Origin: Enterobacter wuhouensis
GTDB taxonomy: Bacteria > Pseudomonadota > Gammaproteobacteria > Enterobacterales > Enterobacteriaceae
Length of the DNA stretch: 64,000 bases
Direction: 5' to 3'
Assembly (NCBI RefSeq): GCF_004331265.1
Contig: NZ_SJOO01000002.1
Coordinates: 662,202 to 726,201 of the forward strand
The notes under the pieces are model-generated. The model did not search any database, was not told where the DNA came from, and saw nothing but the letters and a program-made list of their open reading frames with translations. This document shows positions 14,672-24,048 of this stretch, in pieces. Within the stretch, counting starts at the first letter, position 1; each line of letters opens with the position of its first letter. A program made the translations under genes and the position numbers.

Positions 14672-17296
14672 TCAGAAACAATCGTTTTTTATACGAATAT
14701 AGGGGTGTTTTTCAGCATCAGAAGGTAGCCTGTAATGACCTGTACACTGACTGATTTTTCCGTCTCCCCACACCGCTTTTACCGTGCCCTCACCGTTTAT
14801 CCCTGACAGGTACACCATCCCCTCATCCCCGACAATTCCACTTTGCTCTCCGGCTGTCACTACGGTTCCGAAAGGGAGGGGGGTCCCGTTATGCGTCAGC
14901 GTCAGCAGTACCCGGCTTCCTGTGTGACCTTTGAAGCGTACCCTGACCACTGCCCCCCGGGTTGGCACGACTTTTACCACCGTATTCTCCACATCGGTCT
15001 GGTCATCCAGTGTGGATGCATCCAGTGCTATCCGGTTTTCGCGGTACACAGACGCATAAGGTTTGACCGCGTATCCACGCCAGTCCGTATAAATGCCGGT
15101 TTCATTTTCCACTGACACGCCCGACACGCCGGGAGCAGCAATCAGAACGCTGGTTTCACCGAGTGGTTGCCCCAGCGTAACGCCTTCACTGTGTGCAACA
15201 GCGCTGCCATTGACTCCGTAGCTGGTCTGGCGATAAGCCCGACTGTAGCTGTATCCGGCATTTACGTTTCCGTATCCGCCCTGATAATCCGCACTTAAGT
15301 TGCCACTTTCTCCCTCGCTGTGAGAGTAACCCTGAGTAACATTCCAGCTGAGATTATCCTGCTGCAGGGCCGTGCCACTCAGTCCTGCCTGATGACTTAC
15401 CCGACCTTCACTGTCTCTTGCCGCCATATAAGTTGCACGCAGTGAGTGATGTACACCGCTGTCGCCCGCCATGAATGTATCGAGCGGGACAGACACGGAG
15501 AGCGAAAACGTTTTGTCTGCGCCGGACTGACTGCTGCTTTTGCTGTAACCGTATGACAGACTGTAACTGATGTTGCCTGCTGTGCTGCTGAATCCCGCCT
15601 GAAGGGAATCATCCCGGCCCGTGGTGTTCCAGTACGTCTGTCTGACACCCGTCAGGTAAACGGAACCCAGTTGCCCCAGCCGTTGTGAAATACTGGCCTG
15701 CGTTTTCGCCCGCCGGGTATTGTAAAGGTTGTAGTAATCGGTCCATGGTCGTTTCACCGGATTTCCCTCTGCATCAACGGTATCGGTATCGTATCTCCAC
15801 CCCTCCATGCCCTTAAGGGCAGTCTCATCCAGAGAGTGGAAACCCTGGGTGGAATATCGATAGCCGGTCAGCTGGAACGTGGTTCCCAAAGAGTTCAGGG
15901 TACGGGCATAAAGAAAACGCACGGACTGACCCTGATGATGGCTCCCGTCAGCAAGCGTACTGTCGGCCTGTGTGATATCAGCTGAAAACGCCCCAATCAT
16001 GCCGAGGTTAAGCCCTGCCCCCGCCAGCACGGACTGATACTTCTCCGCATACTGTATTCCGCCATAAGCTGTCACGTTATGAGGCAACCCCCATATCAGC
16101 GTGCCCTGAACAAACTCAGGACTGTCATAGCGGCTACTGAAAGACTGATACCGTCCGGCAGCCAGGGCATATTTGAATCGCCCCTCTCGCTGGAGAACAG
16201 GAACGGAGGAATACGGGACACTGAATACCCGGGTGTGTCCATCCGCCTCCGTCACTGAAACCTCGAGGTCTCCACTGGAATAAACAGGGTACAAATCGTC
16301 AATAGCAAACTCGCCCGGTGAAACAAACGTCTGATACACCGTATATCCGTTCTGGCGTATGGTGACTTTAGCATTGGAGGTTGCTGTTCCGCGTATGACA
16401 GGAGCAAACCCACGAACACTGTCAGGAAACATGCTGTCGTCCGTCTGAAGCTGAATGCCACGGACCCCCAGAGAATCGAACACATCGCTGCCGGTTGTAC
16501 TGTCTCCCAGGATGACTTCGCTGTTCAACGCAATAATATCCCGTTCGATATAGGTCTTGATGCGCTGCCACCGGCGGTATTTGTAATAATGGCTGTCGTA
16601 CTCACTCCAGGTCCGGTAGTCACGCAAACGCCATGCTCCCAGATTCAATCCGGCGTTCAGGTTGAGGTAATGACTGCCGCTATCACCATACCGACCGTGA
16701 CTTTGATTACCACTGAAGCTGTAGTTCAGAAGTGCAGCATTTATTCCTTCATCCCATCTTTCCGGCGGGATATATCCATGGGCACTGGACTGCATCGCAG
16801 CCTGAGGCACACTGATATCGAGTCGCATTGTCTGAAAGTTAAATGCGGTATAAGCTTCAGGAATATATTTCCCGGGTGCAAGACATTGCTCATCGCCTGC
16901 TGCCATTATGTCCGGAAACGCACGGGTTTTTATTCCCAGGGATTCAAGGTCATGACGGGTCAGGCAGGGCATCAGCCCGGTATTATCGTGGAAATACGAA
17001 TGCACATCTTTTTTTTCATTAGATGACGCCTGCAGCCCGGACGTATCAATAAATCTGAGCTGCCTGTTAAGAGCCTGCTTACCATTAACATAGATATCAG
17101 TCTGGTAAACACCCGGCAACTGGGCGCCCTCCCGCTGAAAACGGGATAAATCTGCGACGCTGCGGATGTCCGATGAAATAAGTTCTGGCGCGAAATAGAG
17201 TTCAGCATAAACCGGCGACGTTATACCTGCCATAGCCAGCGCAATGCAGACAGACAGGGATGACCTGCGGCTGAAGTATTGTTTTATTATTTTCAT
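14672..17296 (-). CDS. fimbrial outer-membrane usher
   Basis: An 874-residue usher of the FimD/PapC family, which forms the pore through which chaperone-bound subunits are assembled. Signal peptide to about residue 31. Family blocks include LYFAPELI at the mature N-terminus, the DIYVNGK motif, a GINAALLNYSFSG block, LGDSTTGSDVFDSLGVRG, the plug region around RGFAPVIRGTATSNAKVTIRQ, and a C-terminal domain with four Cys or beta-rich segments ending HPYIRIKNDCF. Length is normal and the frame is intact. The chaperone gene is 54 bases upstream. Confidence 0.92.
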   Translation of the reverse strand: MKIIKQYFSRRSSLSVCIALAMAGITSPVYAELYFAPELISSDIRSVADLSRFQREGAQLPGVYQTDIYVNGKQALNRQLRFIDTSGLQASSNEKKDVHSYFHDNTGLMPCLTRHDLESLGIKTRAFPDIMAAGDEQCLAPGKYIPEAYTAFNFQTMRLDISVPQAAMQSSAHGYIPPERWDEGINAALLNYSFSGNQSHGRYGDSGSHYLNLNAGLNLGAWRLRDYRTWSEYDSHYYKYRRWQRIKTYIERDIIALNSEVILGDSTTGSDVFDSLGVRGIQLQTDDSMFPDSVRGFAPVIRGTATSNAKVTIRQNGYTVYQTFVSPGEFAIDDLYPVYSSGDLEVSVTEADGHTRVFSVPYSSVPVLQREGRFKYALAAGRYQSFSSRYDSPEFVQGTLIWGLPHNVTAYGGIQYAEKYQSVLAGAGLNLGMIGAFSADITQADSTLADGSHHQGQSVRFLYARTLNSLGTTFQLTGYRYSTQGFHSLDETALKGMEGWRYDTDTVDAEGNPVKRPWTDYYNLYNTRRAKTQASISQRLGQLGSVYLTGVRQTYWNTTGRDDSLQAGFSSTAGNISYSLSYGYSKSSSQSGADKTFSLSVSVPLDTFMAGDSGVHHSLRATYMAARDSEGRVSHQAGLSGTALQQDNLSWNVTQGYSHSEGESGNLSADYQGGYGNVNAGYSYSRAYRQTSYGVNGSAVAHSEGVTLGQPLGETSVLIAAPGVSGVSVENETGIYTDWRGYAVKPYASVYRENRIALDASTLDDQTDVENTVVKVVPTRGAVVRVRFKGHTGSRVLLTLTHNGTPLPFGTVVTAGEQSGIVGDEGMVYLSGINGEGTVKAVWGDGKISQCTGHYRLPSDAEKHPYIRIKNDCF

Positions 17297-17350
17297 TCTG
17301 GCTGGACTCTTTCACTCATATCACTGCCTCCCGGGCATGGGCGGAGAGGG

Positions 17351-18052
17351 TTACCTGACCACGGCATGCATTACCGGTGTGACGGCACCATAATCATTAA
17401 TGTTTCGATATGAAATTGTATTATCGGTCGTGGCAGGAAGCGGCATCCTGATGCTCCCTCGGGGAGCCACCATGGTGTCCGGCAACTTGTGCCCTCCGAT
17501 ATTTATCTGTGCAAGCGTGATATAATATGGCGTCGGGTTAACCACCTCCAGCGACTTACCGTCCCGGCGAAAACTCAGGGCAGACGGCGCCTTATCTACG
17601 GAAGGGGTGAGTCCTTCAGGGCGAACGAAAAGCTTGATGCGGGTAATTGCTGCCAGCATCAGTAAATTTTTATTCTCGCCATCTTTTTTATCCATTGCAG
17701 GTATTGCTTTAGTATTAAAGTAATAAAGTGTTTCCCGGTCAGCCTTTACGGGGACACCGACATACATCAGGCGAAGAGTATTTTCATTACCCGGGCCGCT
17801 GACATACAACGGAGGTGTAACGATAAAGTCTGCTGTTTTTCGGCCGTCAGACTGCTCTGTCCAGGACTGCACCATAAAGCTGGATTTTGGTGACGTATTT
17901 CTCACTGAAACGGCCACTTGTTTTTGTCCTGCGGGATAAACAATCCGCGTACCATCCAGGGTGATGCCTCCGGCAAAAGCCAGAAACGGCGTTATCATTA
18001 CTGACGAAGCCAGTGCTGCGTAAACGAACTGACGAGATAAAAAACCAGGCAT
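17351..18052 (-). CDS. periplasmic fimbrial chaperone
   Basis: A 233-residue PapD/FimC-like chaperone: signal peptide to about residue 28, then GGITLDGTRIVYPAGQKQVA with the G1-strand neighbourhood, PLYVSGPGNENTLRLMYVG, and the family signature LMLAAITRIKLFVRPEGL. The conserved Arg (TRIVY) and Lys (RIKLF) that anchor subunit C-termini are present. It caps subunits and delivers them to the usher encoded next. Confidence 0.92.
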   Translation of the reverse strand: MPGFLSRQFVYAALASSVMITPFLAFAGGITLDGTRIVYPAGQKQVAVSVRNTSPKSSFMVQSWTEQSDGRKTADFIVTPPLYVSGPGNENTLRLMYVGVPVKADRETLYYFNTKAIPAMDKKDGENKNLLMLAAITRIKLFVRPEGLTPSVDKAPSALSFRRDGKSLEVVNPTPYYITLAQINIGGHKLPDTMVAPRGSIRMPLPATTDNTISYRNINDYGAVTPVMHAVVR

Positions 18053-18108
18053 AGATGCTCCGCGACTGAAAAATGATGTCCCTGCCTGCAGACAGGCAGG
18101 GACAGTGA

Positions 18109-18720
18109 TTACTGATAGTTCATCAGAAACTCAATACTGGAATTAGCCGAGCCGGCAACCGCACCATCTGCAGTGGCGACGTACTCTGCACTGAAGGGGA
18201 TTTCGTTATATCCATCGGTGATTTTTTGTGCTGTACTGGCTGTGCTGCCGTCAACCTTCAGCGATTTTCCGTTCTGGAGGATTTGGATCCCTACATTCCG
18301 GGCAGTGTTCGTGGTATCCCCTGCGCCGTCGGCTGCAGCCTGAAGCGCCAGAGTGGAATCGTCCCCTGTCGTTGTTCCTTTGAACGTTACAGAAGCCGCG
18401 GTATAGTTTGCCGCTTTGGTCGGGTCATCTTTATCGGTCGATGCCAGCTTACAGCCAACCAGTTTTATGACAAACGGAACTGCAGAGCTTGTATCACCTT
18501 TGGTGACCAGGCGATTTGTCGGCACCTGCCCCAGGCGGACCGTCAGTCCATCGGTATCGTTGTCCACAGCGCAAGGAGACGCTTTGATGGAGCCGGTAAA
18601 GTTAATTTTACCGCCATCGACAGTGATAGGATTTGGCGTGGTCGTATCTTCTGCTGCGAAAGAAGCAAATGCCGCCGACAGCAATACCGGCATAAGTGAG
18701 GCCATAATAATTTTTTTCAT
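18109..18720 (-). CDS. major fimbrial subunit (pilin)
   Basis: A 203-residue pilin, first of the operon. I chose the ATG at 18720 (MKKIIMASLMPVLLSAAF), which gives a normal signal peptide cleaved before AEDTTTPNP; the longer frame to 18750 adds a non-signal extension. Mature features: GKINFTGSIKASPCAV with Cys, LVGCKL with the second Cys, and the terminal SSIEFLMNYQ strand. It is followed by chaperone, usher, minor subunit and adhesin on the same strand. The 106-base gap to the LuxR-type gene could hold its promoter. Confidence 0.9.
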   Translation of the reverse strand: MKKIIMASLMPVLLSAAFASFAAEDTTTPNPITVDGGKINFTGSIKASPCAVDNDTDGLTVRLGQVPTNRLVTKGDTSSAVPFVIKLVGCKLASTDKDDPTKAANYTAASVTFKGTTTGDDSTLALQAAADGAGDTTNTARNVGIQILQNGKSLKVDGSTASTAQKITDGYNEIPFSAEYVATADGAVAGSANSSIEFLMNYQ

Positions 18721-18826
18721 GCTATTACCTTTTTCCTGCAATAAAACCACACGCTGATTGCAACGTGCAGCACCTGTGAAGTATCAGAACACTAAATCAC
18801 GTCCTGATATTCAGCTTAAAAACTTT

Positions 18827-19405
18827 TCAATAATCCATAGTTGTTAAAGTAATCAGGTTCTCCAGTTTTTTCAGTCCCATTTTTACGGCGATTCTCTTTC
18901 GATATCCATATACCGTTTTAGGATGCTTACCCAGTGATCTGGCTATTATGCTTATACTTTTCCCCGCCATAAATCCGTCCAGGATAACCACTTCAACCCA
19001 GGACAAACAAGGTAGACGAGACATACTGGAGATTAATCCTTTTATTCCGTTAAGACTGGACAACCATTCGACCGAGAAGTCTAGTGTTCTGTCTGCTTCA
19101 ATGACCGTTGAAACAAACCAAAAATGGTGATAATAGAAAATAGCGAGCGGGAGAAGTTTTTTACTTGACACAAGAACACATTTTCCCCAGCAATGCTCAA
19201 GAGCAAAATCGTATGTCGATATTGGGTTAAGTATGCGCTCATCAAAGTCTATAAATTTATAGTCAGTATAACTTTCCCGGATTTTCAGTTGTCTGGCGAT
19301 TTCTCTGGTTCCGAAGGTAAAACACAGCTGACGCAATGAGGCTTGCTTCTCTACTTCAGGAACACTGTCCATATCTCTTTCCATGAGAAGATGTCTATCT
19401 TTCAC
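18827..19405 (-). CDS. LuxR-type HTH regulator of the fimbrial operon
   Basis: A 192-residue protein whose last 65 residues are a GerE/LuxR helix-turn-helix: LSWVEVVILDGFMAGKSISI, ARSLGKHPKTVYGYRKRIAV, KMGLKKLENL. The N-terminal 125 residues show no receiver domain Asp pocket and no autoinducer-binding motif, so it is probably a standalone regulator. It lies immediately upstream of the major pilin gene on the same strand, so control of the fimbriae is likely but inferred. GATC-containing palindromes lie upstream. Confidence 0.8.
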   Translation of the reverse strand: MKDRHLLMERDMDSVPEVEKQASLRQLCFTFGTREIARQLKIRESYTDYKFIDFDERILNPISTYDFALEHCWGKCVLVSSKKLLPLAIFYYHHFWFVSTVIEADRTLDFSVEWLSSLNGIKGLISSMSRLPCLSWVEVVILDGFMAGKSISIIARSLGKHPKTVYGYRKRIAVKMGLKKLENLITLTTMDY

Positions 19406-19464
19406 TGAGTTACAACCTAATCATCATCTGTTTTCTGATGCGGCGTATTTTTACACACTAACAA

Positions 19465-19536
19465 ACGATCGTCAAAACTGATCAAGAGCAATTAACCAAT
19501 AGTCAATAGCTATCAAAAATAACGATATCGATCGAT
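19465..19536 (-). promoter_or_regulatory. CGATCG / TGATCA elements upstream of the fimbrial regulator
   Basis: CGATCG-N7-TGATCA stands at 19467-19485, 62 bases before the start codon, and the palindrome ATCGATCGAT at 19527-19536. The same composite and the same palindrome occur upstream of the 10884 gene. Three Dam methylation sites fall within 65 bases, a feature shared with phase-variable fimbrial promoters such as pap, though a PapI/Lrp arrangement is not shown. Confidence 0.45.
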
Positions 19537-20199
19537 TATCTGAATAACCAAATGAGGGTATTAAATAAAAAACCTTACAAAACATATAAGTAATATAAGT
19601 TTCTATAGAAACTATTTTTCTTTTAACAAAATTTGATTTTCATATAAATTTTAACTAGACACATTTTGTTTCACTTTCGCAGGTTGTACATAGCGATTAT
19701 AAACGAACCATAAACGTTAACCTTCACCAAGATTAATTTCCATTTAGCTCAAGCAAAACCGGATGATTGTCAAATAGTTTTTAGAAGACAATATCAAGAG
19801 TTTTCTTTCAGCGGATCCGAAAAGTCACTTCTATCTTCCATGATAAAATCTGTTCTATACCCATCATATCCGGGTACTAAATTGATACTGGAGAAGATCG
19901 AATAAATTAAAAAGAATGCCTTAGTAAAAAGAATATTCTTACTTAGTCTCCATGCAAAATTTCAAGACTATCCTTATGAAAGATTAATTGTCCGTTAGAT
20001 GTAACTCGGTTAACAATTCACGTTCGTTAAGGTCTGATGACATTTTTTGCGCATTGCACTAAAAAGACAGCAGGTTCGATCTCAGTTTTACTTTATTGGT
20101 TTAGAATCCGGCTCAGGTTTTCTGATTTTAATAAGGGGTTGCTCTGGCGGCGGTTGTGCTGTTTCAGATGCCATTCATGGCATGAGTAAAGGATATAGG
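19537..20199. other. AT-rich gap without a gene
   Basis: About 660 bases of AT-rich sequence between the fimbrial regulator and the solute-binding-protein remnant. No reading frame with coding character, no tRNA-like or strong hairpin was found by eye. AT-richness would suit silencing by H-NS. Confidence 0.5.
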
Positions 20200-21040
20200 G
20201 GTTACTTATGCTGGCTCCATGGGAAAAGTTATGGATCAGGGATTAGGTCCGGGCTTCACCAGAATAAACAATGACAATTATCAGGGGCAGGGCAGGGCAA
20301 GGGCAAGGTGCATATGGGATGGCACGTCTGCTGGCAAGCCACAAAATTGAGGCCGATGTATTCGTCTCCATCACCCCGGGACCGATGCAGATCCTCAAAG
20401 ATGCCGGGCAGATAGATGAGGCGGTCCCGGTCGCCAGTATCAGCATGGTGGTCGCTTACAGCCCTGAGGATAACATGCGACGCAGTTTGAACAGGCCAGC
20501 AGTAAGAAAGACGGCTCGTGGCTGACTTGCTGGCGCAGAAAGATGTCTCATTCGGCCGCACCGATCCTTATGTCGATCCAAAAGGCCAGAATATTGTCTT
20601 CAGCCTGATGCTGGCTGAAAAGTATTACAACATGCCGGGTATCGCCGATGAGATTTTTGGCTCGCTGCAGAACTCAAGGAAGGAGGTCTGCTCGCCCGTC
20701 TGGAAAGCGGTCAGGTGGACGCAGCAGCAGGATACAAGATGAAGTTCACTCAGTTCATTTGCCGTATGTCGCGCTGCCGGATGAAATCAACCTCAGCAAT
20801 CCGGCAATGACGAAACAGTGGTATGAAACCGTCAGTTTCACCATTAAAGACAGCAATGGCCGGGATCAGGTAGTCCACACTCAACCAATGGTGCTTTATG
20901 CGGCAGTGCTGAAAGACGCACAAGATGGTGTGGAACAGGGTCAAAAGTTCGTATCGTTTATGCAAAGCGCCGAGGGGCAGAAACTGTTCAAAGCGTTTGG
21001 CCACGCCGAACCTAAAGGAGACAGCTTATACGCCCGCTAA
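20200..21040 (+). pseudogene. ABC-type extracellular solute-binding protein, multiply frameshifted
   Basis: Pieces of one protein appear in order but in changing frames: TYAGSMGKVMDQGLGPGF (from about 20208), GQGAYGMARLLASHKIEADV and ITPGPMQILKDAGQIDEAVP (from about 20290), DLLAQKDVSFGRTDPYVDPK (from 20521), GLLARLESGQVDAAAGYK (about 20687), and LPYVALPDEINLSNPAMTKQ to the stop at 21040. At least four frameshifts separate them. The fragments resemble oxyanion-binding proteins (molybdate/tungstate type). No permease or ATPase gene remains nearby. Not functional unless several base errors exist in the sequence. Confidence 0.7.
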
Positions 21041-21071
21041 GAAAACCGGGCTGGGTGGCGGGATGGTTATC

Positions 21072-21245
21072 TGTAACGGCTCGCAATCGAAAACAGTCGG
21101 ACTCGCAATCAGCGCAAATTTTGGCTCACATTAACTGCAAATCAAAAACACCCCCGGCTCACATTAAATGATAATGGACTCGCATTTATCCTGCCCGACT
21201 CGCAATCCAGTCCGCCGGGATCACAATAACTGCAAATCAACATCG
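21072..21245 (-). repeat. multi-repeat transposon end
   Basis: Starting at a TGT (21072-21074) are spaced degenerate repeats: CTCGCAATC, GACTCGCAATC, GGCTCACATTAA, GGCTCACATTAA, GACTCGCAT, GACTCGCAATC and GATCACAATAA, with ACTGCAAATCAA twice. Arrays of short transposase-binding repeats beginning with TGT are typical of the Tn7/Tn5053/Mu-like transposon group. They directly follow the stop of the ATPase gene, as expected for a transposon end. Confidence 0.6.
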
Positions 21246-22066
21246 TCATATCGGCAAACCGACCGCCAGCATTCTGTCACGCAGCTCGGCTGTGCGGGCA
21301 GGGTCTAACTGATTGTTAAATAATGCCCTGATTTCAGCAGGTTTTGCATCGAACTGCTCCACCATGTCCTTCAGGCGGTAACCATGCCGCGTGAGCGTTG
21401 GTTCCAGGTCATCCAGTTGACGTGACAGCACGGATTCAACCAGCGTGGCGGTAATCGGTTTTTCACCTGTCTGGTATCCTGCTTCCATCGCCAGCGTCAG
21501 GTGTAACTGGACCTGCAACGGTGTTCGCAGTTTCATCGCCAGCAGATCAACTGCTTCGGTCGTCAGAATATCTTCCGGCTTACCCTTGCTGGTGCTGGTC
21601 TTCAGCAGCCACCGGATATATTCGCGCTGGCTGCCGGTGAGCCCGTCCAGCGTAAAAATATCAGTACGATACCCGATCTCCTCCATCGTCGGACGACGCA
21701 GGTCATTACGCAGTTTTGGGTGTCCGGCCAGAACGACAGACAGCCGACCGCCACCGTCTTCAACCACTTCCATCAACCGTTTGAGCCCCGTCAGTGTATG
21801 ACCGTTCAGGTCATGAGCCTCATCAACAAACAGTGCAACCGGGCGCTTACCTTTTTTGACCAGTTCCTGCAGCTCACGCTCGCGGCGTTCACCCTGTTTA
21901 GGGATCTGCACCTGCTTATCCTGCGCCAGGTCGTAAAACAGGGCGTTAATCAGCGTGGCAAGACGGACGCTTTGTTTGTCCACCGACAGTGAACGGGCGA
22001 CAATGATTTTGTTTTCATCCATCAGTTGCTGCTGCAGGCGTCGCAGGGTGACGGTTTTACCGCTGG
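21246..22066 (-). pseudogene. AAA+ ATPase of a transposon (TniB/TnsC/ExeA-like), N-terminus lost
   Basis: The intact part has Walker B (VALFVDEAHDL, about 25 percent into the frame), a sensor-like VVLAGHPKLRNDLRR and a GLTGSQREYIRWLL block. The open frame continues upstream of the first ATG (22022) through ASGKTVTLRRLQQQL, the second half of a Walker A motif, and then stops at a junction near 22067, so the first part of Walker A and everything before it are gone. Such ATPases select targets for a DDE transposase, which is absent here. Confidence 0.75.
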
Positions 22067-22141
22067 CCCATTACATGGCGAAGGGAAGCAGTTTGAATGT
22101 GTTTGCGACGTGGATTAACTGACCTAATAAGGTGAAGACCT

Positions 22142-23092
22142 TTGATAATCAGCGAAATGCAACGCAAGCTTGCCACATGGGCAGCCACCAACCCGTCCCG
22201 ACGGGTTGAACGGCTACTGCGTCTGATAACACAACCAGAATGGCTGGCTGAAGCGGCGCGGATCACACTTGCATCAAAGGGGGCGCATACCCCCGGCGTT
22301 GATGGTGTGAACAAAACAACGCTACAGGCCAGACTGGCTGCTGAGCTACAAATACGCAGGGATGAACTTCTCTCAGGTTGTTACCACCCTCTGCCAGTCA
22401 GACGGGTTTATATCCCCAAAAGCAACGGCAAACAGCGACTACTGGGTATCCCCACACTGCGAGATCGTATTGTTCAGCGGGCCATGCTGATGGTGATGGA
22501 GCCGATATGGGAGCGTGATTTTCATACCCTCTCGTATGGCTTCCGACCTGAACGCAGCGTCCATCACGCGATCCGCACGGTGAAGTTACAGCTTACCGAT
22601 TGTAGGGAAACACGAGGACGCTGGGTGATTGAAGGCGACCTGTCCAGTTACTTTGACACCGTACATCATCGGCTGCTGATGAAGGCCGTCCGCCGCAGGA
22701 TCAGTGACACACGCTTTATGAGCCTGTTGTGGAAAGCCATCAAGGCCGGGCACATTGATGTCGGTCTCTTTCGGGCGGCCAGAGAAGGCGTACCGCAGGG
22801 TGGCGTAATATCGCCGCTGCTGTCGAATATCATGCTCAATGAGTTCGATCAGTATCTGCATACGCGCTACCTGAGCGGGAAAGCCCGAAAGGATCGCTGG
22901 TACTGCAATAACAGCATCCAGCGAGACCGAAGCACCGCAGTCAGAGAAAACTGGCAATGGAAACCTGCTGTAGCGTACTGCCGGTATGCCGATGACTTCG
23001 TGCTTATCGTCAAAGGCACCAAAGCACAGGCAGAAGCCATCAGGGAGGAGTGTCGGGGTGTGCTTGAAGACAGCCTGAAACTCAGGCTGAAC
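22142..23092 (+). pseudogene. group II intron reverse transcriptase/maturase fragment
   Basis: About 317 residues of an LtrA-type protein: GVDGVNKTTLQARL, RRVYIPKSNGKQRLLGIPTL, DRIVQRAMLMVMEPIWERDF, SYGFRPERSVHHAI, the catalytic-core GVPQGGVISPLLSNIMLNEF, and CRYADDFVLIVKG with the YADD active site. It breaks at LKLRLN, before the maturase X and endonuclease domains. Only about 75 bases separate its start from the ATPase remnant, so ribozyme domains I-III are also missing. It cannot splice or retrohome. Confidence 0.88.
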
Positions 23093-23195
23093 AACGGGCC
23101 GTTTTGCTGGTTGATACTGGTTTTGTCATGAGTAATCACCTCTGGTTGAGAGTTTACTCACTTAGTCGCGTGTCCACTATTGGCGGGTAAGATCA
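23093..23195 (-). mobile_element. IS3-family element, end fragment with the first codons of orfA
   Basis: Read on the minus strand this starts TGATCTTACCCGCCAATAGT at 23195, contains the leader GTGGACACGCGACTAAGTGA, and reaches an ATG with MTKPVSTSKTAR, the first 12 codons of an IS3-family orfA of the ISSen4/ISEc52 type as I recall them. The element then breaks into the intron maturase sequence. Only about 103 bases remain. On the other side it abuts the DUF4942 gene. Confidence 0.7.
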
Positions 23196-23219
23196 AATGG
23201 CGCTCTGGCGCAGATTGAA

Positions 23220-23948
23220 GTGCTTATGCAACAACTGGACGATGTTTCGATGCTGACCCGCAGTATCGGGGGAAAAACCGCGCTGGACTGGGCTATGAAG
23301 CAGGATTTCCGTTGCGGCTGCTGGTTGATGGATAAACCAGAAGCGGCGATGAAAGCTATTACCCGTAATCTCGATCGCAGCATATGGCGAGACCTGATGA
23401 AGAAGTCGGGCATGCTTTCGCTCATGGATGCTCAGGCTCGTGAGCAGTGGTACAACAGCCTGGAAAAGGACGATATTCCCGCTGTCAGTGAAGCCAATAT
23501 CCTCAGTACGTTTGAGCAGTTGCACCAGAGCAAAGGCGAGGTGTTTGAGCGTGGGGGGATCAACGTGTTTAAAGGGCTGAGCTGGGATTTTAAGAGCAAT
23601 AGCCCATGTAAGTTCGGGAAAAAGATCATCGTTACGGGACTGGTCAAATGTGATCGGTGGGGATTTGGGCTTAACTGGGGTTGGCAACGTGATCGGCTTG
23701 CAGACCTTGAACGCATGCTGATGCTTCTTGATGGCAAACCGGTTCCCGACAACCGCACTGACATTACCCGTCGTCTCAGCGATCATATCCATGCTAACAG
23801 GCACAGTAACTGTTATGAGGATGAGATGTTTGCAATCAAATACTTTCAGAAGGGAACCGCGCATATCACGTTTAAGCGACCGGAACTGGTCGACAAACTG
23901 AATGACATCATTGCCAGGCACTATCCGGGAACACTGGCAGCAAGGTAG
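23220..23948 (+). CDS. DUF4942 family protein, probably N-terminally truncated
   Basis: The 242-residue frame holds a DUF4942-like core: VLMQQLDDVSMLTRSIGG, GCWLMDKPEAAMKAITRN, RGGINVFKGLSWDFKSNSPC, KKIIVTGLVK, and a C-terminal CYEDEMFAIKYFQKGTAHIT. DUF4942 proteins are common in CP4-type islands and some resemble methyltransferase partners, but the function is unknown. Coding-like sequence (NGALAQIE) continues upstream of the GTG to the IS3-family junction at 23195, so the original start was removed. The new start has no evident ribosome binding site. Confidence 0.7.
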   Translation: MLMQQLDDVSMLTRSIGGKTALDWAMKQDFRCGCWLMDKPEAAMKAITRNLDRSIWRDLMKKSGMLSLMDAQAREQWYNSLEKDDIPAVSEANILSTFEQLHQSKGEVFERGGINVFKGLSWDFKSNSPCKFGKKIIVTGLVKCDRWGFGLNWGWQRDRLADLERMLMLLDGKPVPDNRTDITRRLSDHIHANRHSNCYEDEMFAIKYFQKGTAHITFKRPELVDKLNDIIARHYPGTLAAR

Positions 23949-24048
23949 AGTTGATTATCATTGATGAAAATCACTTACACCAGCACTTACATAGGAAAAT
24001 TTGTTGGTGTAAAAAAGACAGAATTACATCGTAACTATATGAATTTAA

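Noticed and set aside
21041..21245. CRISPR array
   Set aside because: The repeats are short, degenerate and unevenly spaced, with no cas genes; they fit transposase-binding sites.
22142..23092. Reverse transcriptase as a retron or defence (DRT) system
   Set aside because: Its motifs are those of group II intron maturases, it is truncated, and no msr/msd-like or effector gene adjoins it.
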